Below are positions 43,336-55,567 of a DNA stretch of 64,000 nucleotides, piece after piece. The DNA comes from Diplodia intermedia (lineage: Eukaryota; Ascomycota; Dothideomycetes; Botryosphaeriales; Botryosphaeriaceae): positions 620,001-684,000 of the forward strand of contig JAKEKT010000002.1 in assembly GCA_021495925.1 (NCBI GenBank), in the 5' to 3' direction. The notes below the pieces were generated by a model. That model did no database searches, was not told the DNA's origin, and worked only from the letters and a program-made list of their open reading frames with translations. The position numbers and the translations under genes were made by a program. Within the stretch, counting starts at the first letter, position 1. The number at the start of each line of letters is the position of its first letter.

Positions 43336-44827
43336 ATGCCCAGTGCCACCGGCCAGAACTGGGAGAAGTTCCAGAAGAGCTACGCCGATGATGAGGTAGA
43401 AGAGAAGAAGATCACGCCTCTTTCCGATGAGTACGGCAGCGCTCGCAGCTCCGGAAACGCTGCACAGCCGCTGATTCCGATGCAGGGACATCCAAGTGCT
43501 CAAGACCTACGGTGCCGCGCCCTACGCTACGGAGCTGAAGAAGCTCGAAAAGGAGATCAAGGACAAGCAGCAAAGCGTGAACGAGAAGATTGGTGTGAAG
43601 GTAGCATGCTCCGCCCACGTTAGCCATCGTCGCCATCTCACATTATCGCTAGGAATCCGACACCGGTCTCGCGCCGCCGCATCTCTGGGATATCGCCGCC
43701 GACAGACAACGCATGCAGGAAGAGCAGCCGCTGCAGGTCGCAAGATGTACGAAGATCATTCAGGACGAGAAGGACTCGGAGAAGAGCAAATACGTGATCA
43801 ACGTGAAGCAGATCGCCAAGTTCGTCGTCAACTTGGGCGAGCGTGTCAGTCCTACGGATATTGAGGAGGGCATGCGTGTTGGGTAAGTCAATCCTCTTGT
43901 TGTGAAGGAGAGCAATGATCCCCTAACAGAGTCGCGTTCGCCGACAGCGTCGACCGCAACAAGTACCAGATTCTCCTGCCGCTGCCTCCGAAGATCGATC
44001 CGTCCGTTACCATGATGACCGTCGAGGACAAGCCCGACGTGACATATGGCGATGTCGGCGGTTGCAAGGAACAGATTGAGAAGCTGCGTGAGGTCGTTGA
44101 GATGCCGCTCTTGTCGCCGGAGCGTTTCGTCAACCTTGGAATCGATCCCCCGAAGGGTGCTCTGCTCTACGGCCCCCCTGGTACCGGCAAAACGCTCTGC
44201 GCTCGTGCTGTCGCCAACAGGACAGACGCCACCTTCATCCGTGTCATTGGTTCGGAGCTGGTGCAGAAGTACGTTGGTGAGGGTGCTCGTATGGTGCGCG
44301 AGCTGTTCGAGATGGCGCGGACGAAGAAGGCCTGCATCATCTTCTTTGACGAAGTTGACGCTATCGGAGGAGCACGTTTCGATGACGGTGCGGGCGGTGA
44401 CAACGAAGTGCAGCGTACCATGCTGGAGCTGATCACTCAGCTGGACGGTTTCGATTCGCGTGGTAACATCAAGGTCATGTTCGCTACGAACAGGCCATCA
44501 ACGCTCGACCCTGCTCTCATGCGTCCTGGACGTATCGACCGTAAGATCGAGTTCTCGCTGCCTGACATGGAGGGACGCGCCAACATCCTCCGCATCCACG
44601 CCAAGAGCATGTCGGTGGAGCGTGACATCAGATGGGAGCTCATCTCGCGCCTGTGTCCCAATTCCACCGGTGCTGAGCTGCGCAGCGTTGCTACGGAAGC
44701 TGGCATGTTTGCTATTCGTGCCAGGAGAAAGGTTGCTACCGAGAAAGACTTCCTGGCTGCCGTCGACAAGGTCATCAAGGGCAACCTCAAGTTCAACTCG
44801 ACGGCTACCTACATGCAGTACAACTAA
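43336..44827 (+). CDS. RPT1: 26S proteasome regulatory ATPase Rpt1
   Basis: Exons are 43336-43430, 43486-43600, 43653-43882 and 43948-44827, giving 439 residues. Rpt1 is one of six AAA ATPases in the base of the 19S particle that unfold substrates and open the 20S gate. An N-terminal coiled-coil (LKKLEKEIKDKQQ) is followed by the OB-type region and the AAA domain. Walker A is GPPGTGKT (222-229), Walker B is IIFFDEVDA with Asp281-Glu282, and the second region of homology is ATNRPSTLDPALMRPGRIDR. The C-terminus YMQYN matches the Rpt1 type, which lacks the HbYX gate-opening motif. Intron 3 acceptor choice at 43947 gives GVDRNKYQI, matching the family better than an upstream AG at 43929. It is divergent from CCT4 with 373 bp between starts. 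Confidence 0.97.
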
Positions 44828-45728
44828 TCGGAGAGACTACCAGTTGGTCTTGTGGTGCCTTCTCTGTGTTACGAATCTTACTTCTGGATTTGCGCGTTCA
44901 GGAACGGTGGGCGTGGGCTCTGCATGGCGATCGAAGGGCGTGTGTATGTACAATACTAGAAGATCCTCGGAAGTAGAAGATCAAGCATCACACACGATTA
45001 GTAATGACGTACTTGGGGTTCCGATGCAAGATGTGAGATGATGTGCACCAAGGCATGCTATGCTGCCGTGTCTGGAGATCAGGCTCCTCTGGTGTACTAG
45101 GCCAGATGAAGCCCCGATCGGAAACCAACCCCGACAGCCCTTTTCTCGTCCTCTTTACATTCCTCGGAGTATTGCAGCTAGCCATGGATCTTCAGAACCA
45201 GTTGGTGACTGCCGGTCCCGACCGGACCCGAAGGCGGCTAGAGATTGGGCCCGGGCGCTTTGCCGAAGGCTCCCGGCAGGCTGCGCGCGTGCGCCGAACT
45301 CCGCTGTGCCGCCATGCTTGTGAACTCTCTTCCTTTCGTCCTGAAAGAACTTGTCTCTGCGCTCATTGGCCCCGCCCTTGCAATCGCTGCCACAGTCCGC
45401 ACGTACGGATCTAATCTTATCAGGCAAGGTTCGAAGCTCGGTTGCATGTGGGACGAAGGCTCGCAAGCGGCAAAATAGTCCGGCGACGGCCTTTTGTCTC
45501 TCCTCGAACCCTCGATGCCGGTGCTGTGCTCATAACACTCACGAAGTGTGCCTCTCGGTCTTGTGTGAGAACGTATCCACGACGAGCCTATTGCTCACAT
45601 CGGAATCCTTGTTCGCCATCCTGCATCACCCGACTCAGACACCCCCGTCATTCCCCGCATGAGGCTTGACCTTCCGGCTCATCTCAAAATCCTATAGGAA
45701 CGTCACTTCTCCCTTCTCCCTGTACAAC
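44828..45728. other. Intergenic between RPT1 and the C2H2 gene
   Basis: This holds the RPT1 3' UTR and the promoter and leader of the C2H2 gene. No gene, repeat or RNA fold is evident by eye. Confidence 0.55.
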
Positions 45729-47110
45729 ATGGACCGTCAGCGGAAACCCGAGGAGCACAAAGGCGCTGCGCCTCCTCGCAACACCGGCAAAGAGCCATCC
45801 ATGTCATCCAGAATCGCCGCCTCGGCGTCTGGCCTCGCCAAGGACATGCTCGGTAGTGGCAGCGCCGATGAGGCCCAGTCCGCCTTTGCCTCAGGATCCG
45901 GACTCTCAAGGAAACTTCAGAACGGCACGGGGGCCGCAGGTGCTTCGGCCTGGGCGCAAACGCTACCGTCCAGGCAGAACGGGTCGTCATCATGTGTCAG
46001 CAACGGAAGCGGTGAGCCCTTCAGGTCTCAGGAGGGCTTCCGGACCACTTCGACCGAGTCCAATGTATTTGAGGACTGGACCATCGACGAGTTCCTTGCG
46101 ACAGATCCTCCGGCCACGCTTTCGGAAAGCAACGGTGGATTTTTAAAAGATGGATTGAACCTTACTCCTGGTCAAAGTGCCTCCAGTGGACCCACTGGAT
46201 TCGACGACGGTGCTGAAGTTAGACTACTGCTTTCCGATCCCGCCTTCTCCGCCGATGAAAGCGCAGACATGCAGATGGCGGATCCCACGGCAGAGACGGT
46301 CAATGACCTTTTCGGCCAGAACTTCTCTCCGGAGGAAAGGGAAATAGCTGAGAAAATGAAGTCATCCCTCCCGCCGCCACCGCAACACAATGGTGTTTCG
46401 CCGCACAACCCTCTGAATCTCCGCCCCGAGTTTGCTAATCCGCAGTTGGAGGAAGAGATCAGAGATCTGTCGCGGACCCTAGGGCCGGGAGAAGAGGGCG
46501 TTATGACGTTCAGCAATGCGCAGCGGCACCACTGGTTGGCTGAATGGGACGACGTGCTCAACGGCTACACGGATGAAGTGTGGGGTGAGATGCTGCCAGT
46601 GGTCAAGGCGGCCCGGAGTCAGCTTGAAGAGGTCAAGACAGGGACGGAGCGTCTTGATAGCAAGGCCGTGGCGAGGCTGAGGATGATCCTGGGCCACGTG
46701 GTCGACACGGAACAAACAGCCTTGCAAGATGGGATGCAAGATCTACGGCAGCTGCATCGTCCGACGCAGCAATCCAACGGGCGCAGCTACGCAGTGCAGC
46801 AGCCGTCATACGGGAAGGAGGAGCAGAACGACGGCGGTTGGGCGGTTCCAGCGTTCCACTGCCCCTACGTAAGCTGCCATGAGGTAAGCCACCCGCTCTT
46901 TGTCCCGAGCTAAGCAGGCTGACGAGCACCCAGCAATTCCGCAACGCGTCTGAGCTGCGGACGCACTCGCAGCAGCACAACGGCTATGCGTGCCCGCACT
47001 TTGGCTGCGGCGACCGGTTCGAAGACTCCGAGGAATGGGCAGGCCACATCAAGCGCTCGCACCACGGACTCCTGGAGGCACGGCCGGGAGACGAAGACTT
47101 GGGCGTGTAG
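45729..47110 (+). CDS. C2H2 zinc-finger protein of unknown function
   Basis: Exons are 45729-46883 and 46934-47110, giving 443 residues. About 370 residues of Ser/Gly/Asn-rich, mostly disordered sequence contain short acidic and hydrophobic patches (FEDWTIDEFLATDPP, FGQNFSPEEREIAEKM). A helical region around QRHHWLAEWDDVLNGYTDEVWGEM follows. Two C2H2 fingers close the protein: Cys378, Cys383, His396, His400/401, and Cys405, Cys410, His423, His428 (KRSHH). The intron (46884-46933) falls inside the first finger. Two fingers of the form C-x4-C suggest nucleic-acid or protein binding, not necessarily sequence-specific transcription. Similar hypothetical proteins are common in filamentous ascomycetes, but I recognise no characterised orthologue. 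Translation from 45729 uses the first ATG of the frame. Confidence 0.85.
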
Positions 47111-47506
47111 AATACTCTATTAGCGGCAACAGGAGGCAACGAGGGGTCCGGGGCCGGCATGGATTGGCCTTCTCCTGAGGTCTCCCCACGCCCTCGGTGG
47201 GTCTTTTTGTCACCATCCCCACAATACGTAGAGCGGCGGTCCAGGCACCTGATCACTATAGACTTCAGGAACTGGCAAAAGCAAGCAGCGCACGAGTCAT
47301 AGGCCGGTCCACAAGCCACAGTGCAGCATATAACACAGACTGGGCCGCCACTGCGCGTTGTTCTCCCACAGCTGTGCGACCCCTCTCGCCCTCGACGCTC
47401 TCCACGTCACGCTCGGAGCCGCCAAGACGCGGCGGAGGGTCTTAGCTCGGGGCGATCAGCGCGATAACTCTATCGGAGGCGGCCGCCTCCCACCTTCACA
47501 GGAAAA
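47111..47506. other. Intergenic between the C2H2 gene and AMD1
   Basis: This holds the 3' end of the C2H2 gene and the AMD1 promoter and leader. I see nothing else. Confidence 0.55.
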
Positions 47507-50500
47507 ATGTCGAAAGGTATGCTGCTGCCCGCCACCATGCCCCAACCCGCTCTAACCCGCCATGGTGTCCCTCGCAGCCGCCCAGACGCTGTTGCCCGAC
47601 GACTCGCCCGACCTCCCGCCCGACGACATTTCCTCCGAGGACGACCAGCTCGCGCTCGAGCACTCGTCCGACGACCGCGACACGCCTGAGGACGGCAGCG
47701 ATGCAGCACAAGACGCCCAAAAAAGCAAGATAACGGGTGCCGGTGACGGGGATGCGGGCGCCAGCATGGATGCCGGCGGCAGTGCTGCTAATGCATCCGA
47801 CGGCGCACAAACCGGTCTGCTGCCCAGGGATAAACAGCGCAGGACGGCCTTCTACGACCGCGCCTCCGAGAAGCAGATGAGCCATTCCGAGGCCAAGCAG
47901 TTTTTCCAGCGCCACCAGCTCGAGACCCAGGTCGGCAGCAATTGGTCGCAGGACGGCGACAACGACATGGTTCCGCGACCCCAGCGCTCGCCCCGCGCCA
48001 CCGTCCATGCCCAGGGACACACCAGCTACAGGTCCACTTTGCCCGTCGAGGTCGAGTCCCCAAACCCGGACAAGCTGCCCAGCCTCGCCGGAGCATTCGG
48101 TGCCCCTAGCTACTACGCTCAAGCCAAGCCAGACGACCCGTTCCTCGAGGCCGACCGCGTAGCCCGCTCCCACAATCACCATCCTACTCTTCCGCATGAA
48201 TCCAAGCCGCTGTTGGAGCAGCACGGCATACACGGTGCTGGGGCTGGAGTCGGCGTCGGTTATGGCAATGGCGGCTTTGCCGCCAACGATTCTAGTGTGG
48301 CCGAAGAGTTGCGGAATATCTACACGCAGATCCAGAAAGTCCTCGACATCCGCCACAAGTACATGCGTCTCTCCCTGCAGGGCGACTTCGACAACCCCAA
48401 AGATGACCCGAGCTGGGAAATCTATCCGCCGCTGCCGGATCCTGCCTGGGACCACAACCGCTACGCAGGCGCTGCTACCAACGGCCTCAACAGCATGAGT
48501 AACAGCCAAATGCTTGATCCTGATGCGAAGCCGCGAGCACCCCCGAAGCCGCCAAGGAAGCCGGGTCACGACATCGGCGAGGACTTCGACATTGATGATT
48601 TGCTGCCTCTCCCTGGCCCGTCGGAGATGAACTTCAAGCTCGACGACAGCAGTGTGTTCCAGGTCTACGAAACCGAGGCTTCGGCTGAGCTCAACAAGCC
48701 CATGGTGAACATTCCAGATATCAGGGAGTTCTACATGGATCTGGACGAGATTATCAGCGTATCTACCGACGGACCCATCAAAAGTTTTGCCTTTAGGCGT
48801 CTGCAATATCTCGAGGGAAAGTTCAACCTCTATTACCTGTTGAACGAGTACCAGGAGATAGCAGACAGCAAGAAGGTGCCCCACAGAGATTTCTACAACG
48901 TCCGCAAGGTCGACACTCACGTTCATCACTCTGCCTGCATGAACCAGAAACATTTGCTTCGGTTCATCAAGAGTAAGATGAAGAAGTCTCCAGATGAGGT
49001 CGTACTGTACAGGGACGGCAAGCATCTGACTTTGAGAGAGGTCTTTGAGAGTATCAACTTGACTGCGTATGACCTCAGTATTGACACTCTTGACATGCAC
49101 GTAGGTTTGAAAGCAAGCTGGACGTGAGGTGTTCTTTGCTGATGTTTGCAGGCCCACACGGACAGCTTCCACCGATTCGACAAGTTCAACCTGAAGTATA
49201 ACCCTATCGGGGAATCCAGGCTGAGGACCATCTTTTTGAAGACTGACAACTACATCCACGGACGCTATCTGGCGGAGATCACGAAGGAGGTTATGGCGGA
49301 TCTAGAGTCCAGCAAGTACCAGATGGTGGAGTGGAGGATCTCCATCTACGGCCGCGATCTCGAGGAATGGGACAAGCTCGCCGCATGGGTCGTCGACAAC
49401 AAGCTCTTCTCTCTCAACGTTCGATGGCTCATCCAGGTCCCTCGCCTTTACGACGTCTACAAGAGTTCCAACTTGATGAACAACTTCGAGCAGATTGTTC
49501 GCAACATTTTCCAGCCCCTGTTCGAGGTCACCAAAGACCCCAACAGTCACCCCAAGCTGCACGTCTTCCTCCAGAGGGTGATTGGCTTTGACAGTGTTGA
49601 TGACGAGAGCAAGCCTGAACGTCGGCTTTACAGGAAGTTCCCCAAGCCAAAGTGGTGGGACACTAAGCAGAATCCTCCCTACAGCTACTGGATCTACTAT
49701 CTTTTCGCCAACATTGCTTCGCTTAACGTCTGGCGCAAGCAGCGGGGTTTCAATACATTCCTGCTCAGGCCGCACTGTGGAGAAGCGGGCGATACCGATC
49801 ACTTGGCGGCAACGGTGCTCTGCTGCCATAGCATCAGCCATGGCTTGATGCTCAGGAAGGTCCCCCTTCTACAATATATTTTTTATCTGGACCAGATCGG
49901 CATTGCCATGTCTCCGCTCAGCAACAACGCACTTTTCCTAGCGTACGAGCGGAACCCGTTCCTCTCCTACTTCAAGCGCGGCCTGAACGTGTCTCTGTCG
50001 ACGGATGATCCGCTTCAATTCGCTTTCACCAAAGAGCCCTTGATCGAGGAATACTCGGTGGCCGCCCAGATCTACAAGCTCAGTGCGGTGGATATGTGCG
50101 AATTAGCCAAGCATTCGGTCGAGCAGAGTGGTTTTGAGCACTCTGTCAAGCAGAGATGGCTGGGTGCGAACTACCATCTGCCTGGTGTTGCAGGAAACGA
50201 CATGAGCAAGGTCAACGTGCCGAACATCAGAGAGGCGTTCCGCCACGAAACGCTGCAGGCTGAGCTCGCCATGTAAGTGGATCGACAAGTCTTTTGCGAA
50301 CAGCTGTTGACATGATGACAGGATTTCTCGATACACTAGCACTGCCACCACTGAGCCGCTCTCGGTGCATAACGTAGCAGCGAAGACGCCGGCCGAGCAA
50401 GCAGCAAATGGAGCAGCACGGCAGCCAGCTTCGCCCGCGACAAGAAAGACTCTGCAGGTCAACGTGCCTCTCGCTCAAGCGCCCACATCAGCACCCCAGG

Positions 50501-50949
50501 ACCGGCTGAAGAGCGTGAAGAACGCCCACCTTAAAATGTCGGCTTCTTCCAGCGACCTCGTGGGCCACAATGACGGGTCCACGCCCGACAACCACATAAA
50601 CGTCACGCGCAAAACCAACCGCTCGTCCTCGATGGTGGCGACGACTCCGTCGGTGATCCCGATGCCGCAGCCTTTCTTCGGGCCGCCTCTTTCTCCCCAG
50701 CAGAGCGTCACGTCGGCGTCGGCCTCACACCTCGACCCTCATGAACCTAGGCTTTTCCCGGGAGTCGTGAGCAGGCACCGCAAGAGCAGCAACACGCAGA
50801 GACCGGTAATGGAGAGCGGTGAGCTGGACAGTACCTGGGTGGGGGTGAAGAAGAGCGGGTCACACCCACTGACGGATGCAAGCGATGCGGCGGTCTTTGA
50901 CGAGCCGTTGGAGGAGGAGTCGGAGGGCGAGGACGAAGGGAAGGAATAA
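47507..50949 (+). CDS. AMD1: AMP deaminase
   Basis: Exons are 47507-47516, 47578-49100, 49152-50272 and 50322-50949, giving 1093 residues. The enzyme hydrolyses AMP to IMP and ammonia in the purine nucleotide cycle and sets the adenylate balance. A long acidic, disordered N-terminus and a Ser/Thr-rich C-terminal tail flank the catalytic TIM-barrel core (about 370-960). Zinc and catalytic motifs are DTHVHHSACM (Asp449 onward), the HAHTD block at the second junction (Asp515), and SLSTDDPLQF with Asp796-Asp797. The first coding exon is only 10 nt (ATG plus two codons and one base). Its 61-nt intron has good splice sites and a CTAAC branch. A start inside that intron (in-frame ATG at 47562) is a weaker alternative. 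A 587-codon open frame on the opposite strand is considered a shadow. Confidence 0.95.
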
Positions 50950-51658
50950 AGAGGATAGAAGATGGCTGACAGCGGCTCACTAGAGAAATGGCGTATGTTT
51001 CAAGGCAGAAAGGACGTTGGGGAGGCGTTGGCAGTTTGCGAAGAAGGGACGGGAAAGGGGATTTCGGAACCACGTCTTGCTTGCTGGCTCTTCTGCTTGG
51101 ATACGATATGCATTCTAATGGAGTTCAATCTCTGCTCGCAACAAGATGGTCCCGTGCTTGTCTGCTGCAAGGGCCGATGATGGTGGTGCTGCATTGCGAG
51201 ATGCATGTGCTTCGCAGCATGCACCGGTATACCGCAGACATGCCGGCTATACAGATGGTATGTCCCTTTGTTTCATCTACAGTTTTCTCCCGGCGCAAGA
51301 TAAGGCTCACATCTCCACTGCGCCTTTTTCTCCCCTCCAGTCATGTCTCGTATCCCTTCGATCCTTCACCGGGTATTACGGGAATATGCGGACTTAAGGC
51401 AGCTGACGTGCGACAAGGAAGCGGCGGCCAAGCATCACCTCCGCACCTCCCCAACCACAGCAGCTGACTCACAAACATCATCTGTCGCAGCTATCCGTTG
51501 CGCTCCCATCAATTGACCCCGCCCTGTTGTTTGCCCTCTGCTCAGAGCCGTGAGTCCTATGTACCACCCAACCACAGACGTTCCCCATCCCCGCATCCTT
51601 CCGAGCCGAGCTATCCCAGAGCTGATCCAAGCTAATCCAGCAAACAGCTCCAACAACC
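50950..51658. other. Intergenic between AMD1 and the carrier gene
   Basis: This holds the AMD1 3' UTR and the carrier promoter. Short open frames only; no gene is supported. Confidence 0.55.
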
Positions 51659-53042
51659 ATGCCGCTCACATCGCAACTGTTCCCCTCCCCAGCCACCCTG
51701 TGCAGCGCCTTCCCCTCCGTTCCGTCCTCCGATGGAATCGCCAATCGCACGTCATCGTCCTCCAAGTACCCGCCCGCGCACCAGGAGCTGTACGGCGCCT
51801 GGAGCGCCGTCGACGACGCCAAGGACCGGGCAGGCAAGCTGAGCAACGCGGCGGTGCAGGAATTTGAGAAGGCCAGAGGTGTGGCGCAGGCCAAGGCGGC
51901 GCAGGCGAGCAGCAGCAAAATCGAGCTTTACTCGGCCAAGTATTACGCCGCGTGCACCTTTGGTGGGCTGCTAGCGTGCGGCCTCACGCACACGGCCGTC
52001 ACGCCGCTCGACCTGGTCAAGTGCCGTCGCCAGGTCGACGCGAATCTTTACAAGGGCAATTTCGAGGCCTGGGGCAAGATCGCGCGTGCCGAGGGCTTCC
52101 GTGGGATCTTTACCGGTTGGGGGCCGACATTCTTTGGGTACTCGGTCAGTATTTACCCTGGTTTGGGGAGCATTGCGGGCTGATGGTGATGGTGTTGTGA
52201 ATAGGCCCAAGGTGCCTTCAAGTACGGCGGATACGAGTACTTCAAGAAATTCTACTCCGACCTGGCTGGTCCTGAGGCAGCCCAGAAGTACAAGACAGTG
52301 CTTTACCTGACAGCCAGCGCCTCCGCCGAGTTCATCGCCGACATTGCGCTCTGCCCTTTCGAAGCCGTCAAGGTCCGCATTCAGACCACCATTCCGCCGT
52401 TCGCCAAGGGAACTTTCGATGGCATGTCAAAGGTGACGGCGAAGGAAGGAACCGCAGGGTCCGTTACCACCGCATCTCAGCTCCGTGGCTTTCTACTGAC
52501 ATTTCCTTACACTCAGTCTCTTCAAGGGCCTTTATCCCCTCTGGGGCCGCCAGATCCCGTACACAATGATGAAGTTCGCGTCCTTCGAGACCATCGTCGA
52601 GGCCATCTACAACTACCTGCCCGGCACCAAGGACGACTACGGCAAGGGCGCGCAGACTGCCGTCTCCTTCTCCGGTGGCTACCTGGCGGGAATTTTGTGT
52701 GCGATAGTGTCGCATCCGGCCGACGTCATGGTGTCGAAGCTGAACGCCGAGCGCGCTCCCGGCGAAGCCTTCGGCGCCGCGATGAAGCGCATCTACGGCA
52801 AGATCGGCTTTGGCGGGTTGTGGAATGGGCTACCGGTCAGGATCGTCATGATTGGCACGCTCACCGGTCTGCAGTGGATGATTTATGGTAAGTTTTACTC
52901 ATTCCTGCGCACACACGGGCAATAATCGCTGCACGGGATGCTCTGCTAATACATTTGTCCCATTGCAGATTACTTCAAGATCTACATGGGCTTCCCGACC
53001 ACGGGTGGCCCGTCGCCACAACAGGAGAAGCAAAAGGCGTAA
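51659..53042 (+). CDS. PIC2: Mitochondrial phosphate/copper carrier, Pic2-like
   Basis: Exons are 51659-52144, 52205-52458, 52517-52887 and 52969-53042, giving 394 residues. It is a six-helix inner-membrane carrier (SLC25) with three tandem repeats. Each repeat has its signature: PLDLVKCR, PFEAVKVR and PADVMVSK. The opening YSAKYYAACTFGGLLACGLTH and the block GWGPTFFGYSAQGAFKYGGYEYFK follow yeast Pic2 rather than Mir1. Pic2-type proteins import phosphate and, in yeast, also copper into the matrix; which applies here cannot be told from sequence. The N-terminal ~95 residues before the first helix are long and Ser/Ala-rich, probably a presequence plus a linker. Each junction restores conserved helix sequence. 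Confidence 0.94.
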
Positions 53043-54086
53043 ATTTCGTATCGGCGGTGGTCATTGTTCCTTGCTGGCAAGATATGCTGAGTCAAGCACC
53101 TTCGTTTCCTTGGTTTCTAAGAGTAGGGGAGGTAGGTGGTCGCAGGCGATGATCGTCACCCTTTCCTTTGTATTATAGTACTTTTGATCGACGAATATGA
53201 CAACCAATTCCACTCCTGACTTTGTTTTGTGGTTTTGAGCAGTTCTTGATGAATCTCGAGCCTTCGAGTGCTGCCGCACAAGCAAGTGGTCTAGTACATA
53301 ATGTCGACGTTACTTCAGGACTCTTTTGCTCACAAACGGCAATGCGAGAAGCTCTGCCTTTCGGTACCCTCTCGGTTTAGGTTGTAGGACATGGCGGTGG
53401 CAAACGCGGCTCTACGTCGCCCTGCTTCCCCCATCTGCCCTGCAATCCGCTGGCGTTTCCTACTTATGCCGAAGACGCGGGACTAGTGTGCGGAGTGAAT
53501 CTCATCTGAGATGTGTTCTGCTGACGCGCGCAGTTGGAGGCTACGTCCGGATACTTCTGTAATGGTTTAAAAAGGTGAAGCGCATTCTTTCTCGCAATCT
53601 TCGGTGTTAGGGCGGATATATTACTACAAGCGGTAATTATCAAATGCGCTTACATTTCCACAACAAGCAAGGGCCCGTGCGCTCAGCCATTGGGAACAAA
53701 CAGCGAGCTCTATCCTCCTCGCTTGATAGTGGTTGTATCTCATGTTCGTATGGTGAGAAGTAGGGCAAGAGTGACTTTAAGCTGCAAGCGATGCGCCAAA
53801 GCCTTAGTCTGATGCTTATTCCTGCGCACCACGGCAAGGTAATACCCCACTTGCTGACAAAATACATCGCTGCTCCCTGATCAGTATCTCCGACACTTAA
53901 CCTCAGTGGTCTGTGAATCAATGCGAGCATACGCGTCTGACCTGATGTCGTTATGACCTCGCCGCTTAGCAATCCATCTGCTTAACAAATCAGCCAAGCG
54001 GTATTAAAGCTATAGAGGCTACCCGCAACGTTGGTTTCCTCTCCAGCACAACCAGTCACTTCATCACACCGACCATTCATCGAGTC
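53043..54086. other. Intergenic between the carrier and NmrA-like genes
   Basis: About 1 kb, clearly less GC-rich than the NmrA-like gene that follows. It should hold the carrier 3' UTR and the NmrA-like promoter. No gene is supported. Confidence 0.55.
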
Positions 54087-55134
54087 ATGGAGAACAACTC
54101 GATCGCCTTCTTTCCCGCCTCGGGAGGCATCGGCGGGGGGACGTATCGCCACCTCGCCAACCTCATCGACGCGAAGAGGCTCATTCTGGTCGCCCGAAGC
54201 CCGGAGAAGGTGCCTGAGAAATACAAGGCCGCCGGAGCGGTGGTCAGGCACGGCGACTACGACCGCCTCGAGACTCTCGAGCATGCATTCGACGGCGCCC
54301 GCTACCTCAACATGGTGTCCTACGCCAGTGTCTCGCACAAGCATCGCTTCAATGTAAGTGGCGAACAACACCACCACCACCACCACCACCACACCTTGAA
54401 GCGGGACAAAACACAGTCATGCTAACCGCCTCCAAAAATACAAAAAGGTCCAAAAAGCCACCATCGACGCGGCCATCAAGTCCGGCGTCACGCACATCTT
54501 CTACTCGTCCCTCGGCTTCGCCGGCGGCGCCGACCCAAACCACACCGTCGCGCACGTCATGAAGGCGCACCTCGACACGGAGCGCTACCTCGCCTCCCTC
54601 TCCGCCGGCGACCCGGGCTTCACCTACACCGTCGTCCGCCAGGGCCTCTACACCGAGTCCTTCCCCATGTACCTCGCCTTCCTCGACCTCGCGGACCCGC
54701 CCGCCGAGGTCCGGATCCCGCACGACGGCGCCGGCCCGGGCATCTCGTGGGTCAAGCGCGACGAGCTGGGCGAGGCCACGGCGCGCCTGATCGCGAGCTA
54801 CGCGCGGGACCCCGCGGCGTTCCCGCACGTCGACGCCACGCTCCTGCTCTCCGGCCCGCGCGACGTGTCCCTCGGCGAGAGCGTCGCCATCATCGGCCGC
54901 ATCCTCGGGAGGGACATCAAGGTCCGGCAGGTGTCCGTCGACGAGTGGGAGAACCAAGACTCGGTCAGGGGCGCGTCGGCCTACCTGGAGGGCGGCATGG
55001 CGAAGCCGTGGGCGACGTCGTGGGATGCGTTGAGGGAAGGGGAGGGCGCTGCGGTCACGCCGCATCTGCGGAACTTGCTCGGCAGGGAGCCGGAGGCGTT
55101 TGAGAAGACGGTTGCGGATTTGGCGAAGCAATGA
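54087..55134 (+). CDS. NmrA-like NAD(P)-binding protein
   Basis: Exons are 54087-54353 and 54448-55134, giving 317 residues. The Rossmann fold begins IAFFPASGGIGGGTYRHL, where a Gly-rich loop takes the place of the usual GATGxxG, followed by RLILVARSPEKV. The middle block ATIDAAIKSGVTHIFYSSLG and the later KAHLDTERYL and YTVVRQGLYTESFP are typical of the NmrA/HSCARG and atypical short-chain dehydrogenase group. These proteins either sense NAD(P) or act as reductases; no Tyr-x-x-x-Lys catalytic pair is evident, so a sensor or isomerase-like role is possible. Exon 2 is extremely GC-rich at third positions compared with its neighbours. The intron holds a (CAC)8 tract. It is convergent with HEM12. 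The function is not known. Confidence 0.87.
54369..54392 (+). repeat. (CAC)8 microsatellite in intron
   Basis: Eight perfect CAC units lie just after the donor site of the NmrA-like gene intron. Length is likely to vary between strains. Confidence 0.9.
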
Positions 55135-55567
55135 GTGGGGTGATTGCGGGGCGATGGTGGACACCTATTTGGTAGGTAGCTAGCCATGTAATTCATTGCA
55201 CTTTGCTCAAGGCGACATTATCGATCGGGAAAGTGGCCGTTGTACCTGAACTCGAACAGTTTGGCAGATTCCACGCGTGACGCATGACATGGACCGATCC
55301 GGGACTGGTGACGACTGCAGAAAGCCAAGAACTGGTGTCTGAAATGCAAGAGGCCAATGAAGCAACGACAGGGGCAACCTCTCCGCCGTTGTAAATGGTG
55401 GTCTGCAACTGAGGCGTGATTAAACACCCCGAGTCTCCGGTGTAGATGGATATGACACGTTCACTATAGTCTCGAAGTGTAACAGCTGGGATCCTCAAAA
55501 CTGACAAGCGTCATGTCGATGCACGGCCATAGACCGGTGCTTTGACAGCCATTCATTTTTGTCTTCT
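55135..55567. other. Convergent 3' regions of the NmrA-like gene and HEM12
   Basis: This should contain both terminators. No gene is seen. Confidence 0.6.

Noticed and set aside
43930..43947. Alternative upstream acceptor for RPT1 intron 3
   Set aside because: It would insert six residues (VAFADS) into a strongly conserved block of Rpt1.
45405..45450. tRNA-like GGTTCGAA stretch
   Set aside because: No matching A box, acceptor stem or cloverleaf could be drawn around it.
47496..49259. 587-codon open frame antisense to AMP deaminase
   Set aside because: It mirrors the GC-biased codon pattern of AMD1, has no recognisable domain, and AMD1 is certain on the other strand.
54369..54392. (CAC)8 as a polyhistidine coding tract
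   Set aside because: It lies inside the NmrA-like gene intron; splicing it out restores the conserved Rossmann sequence.
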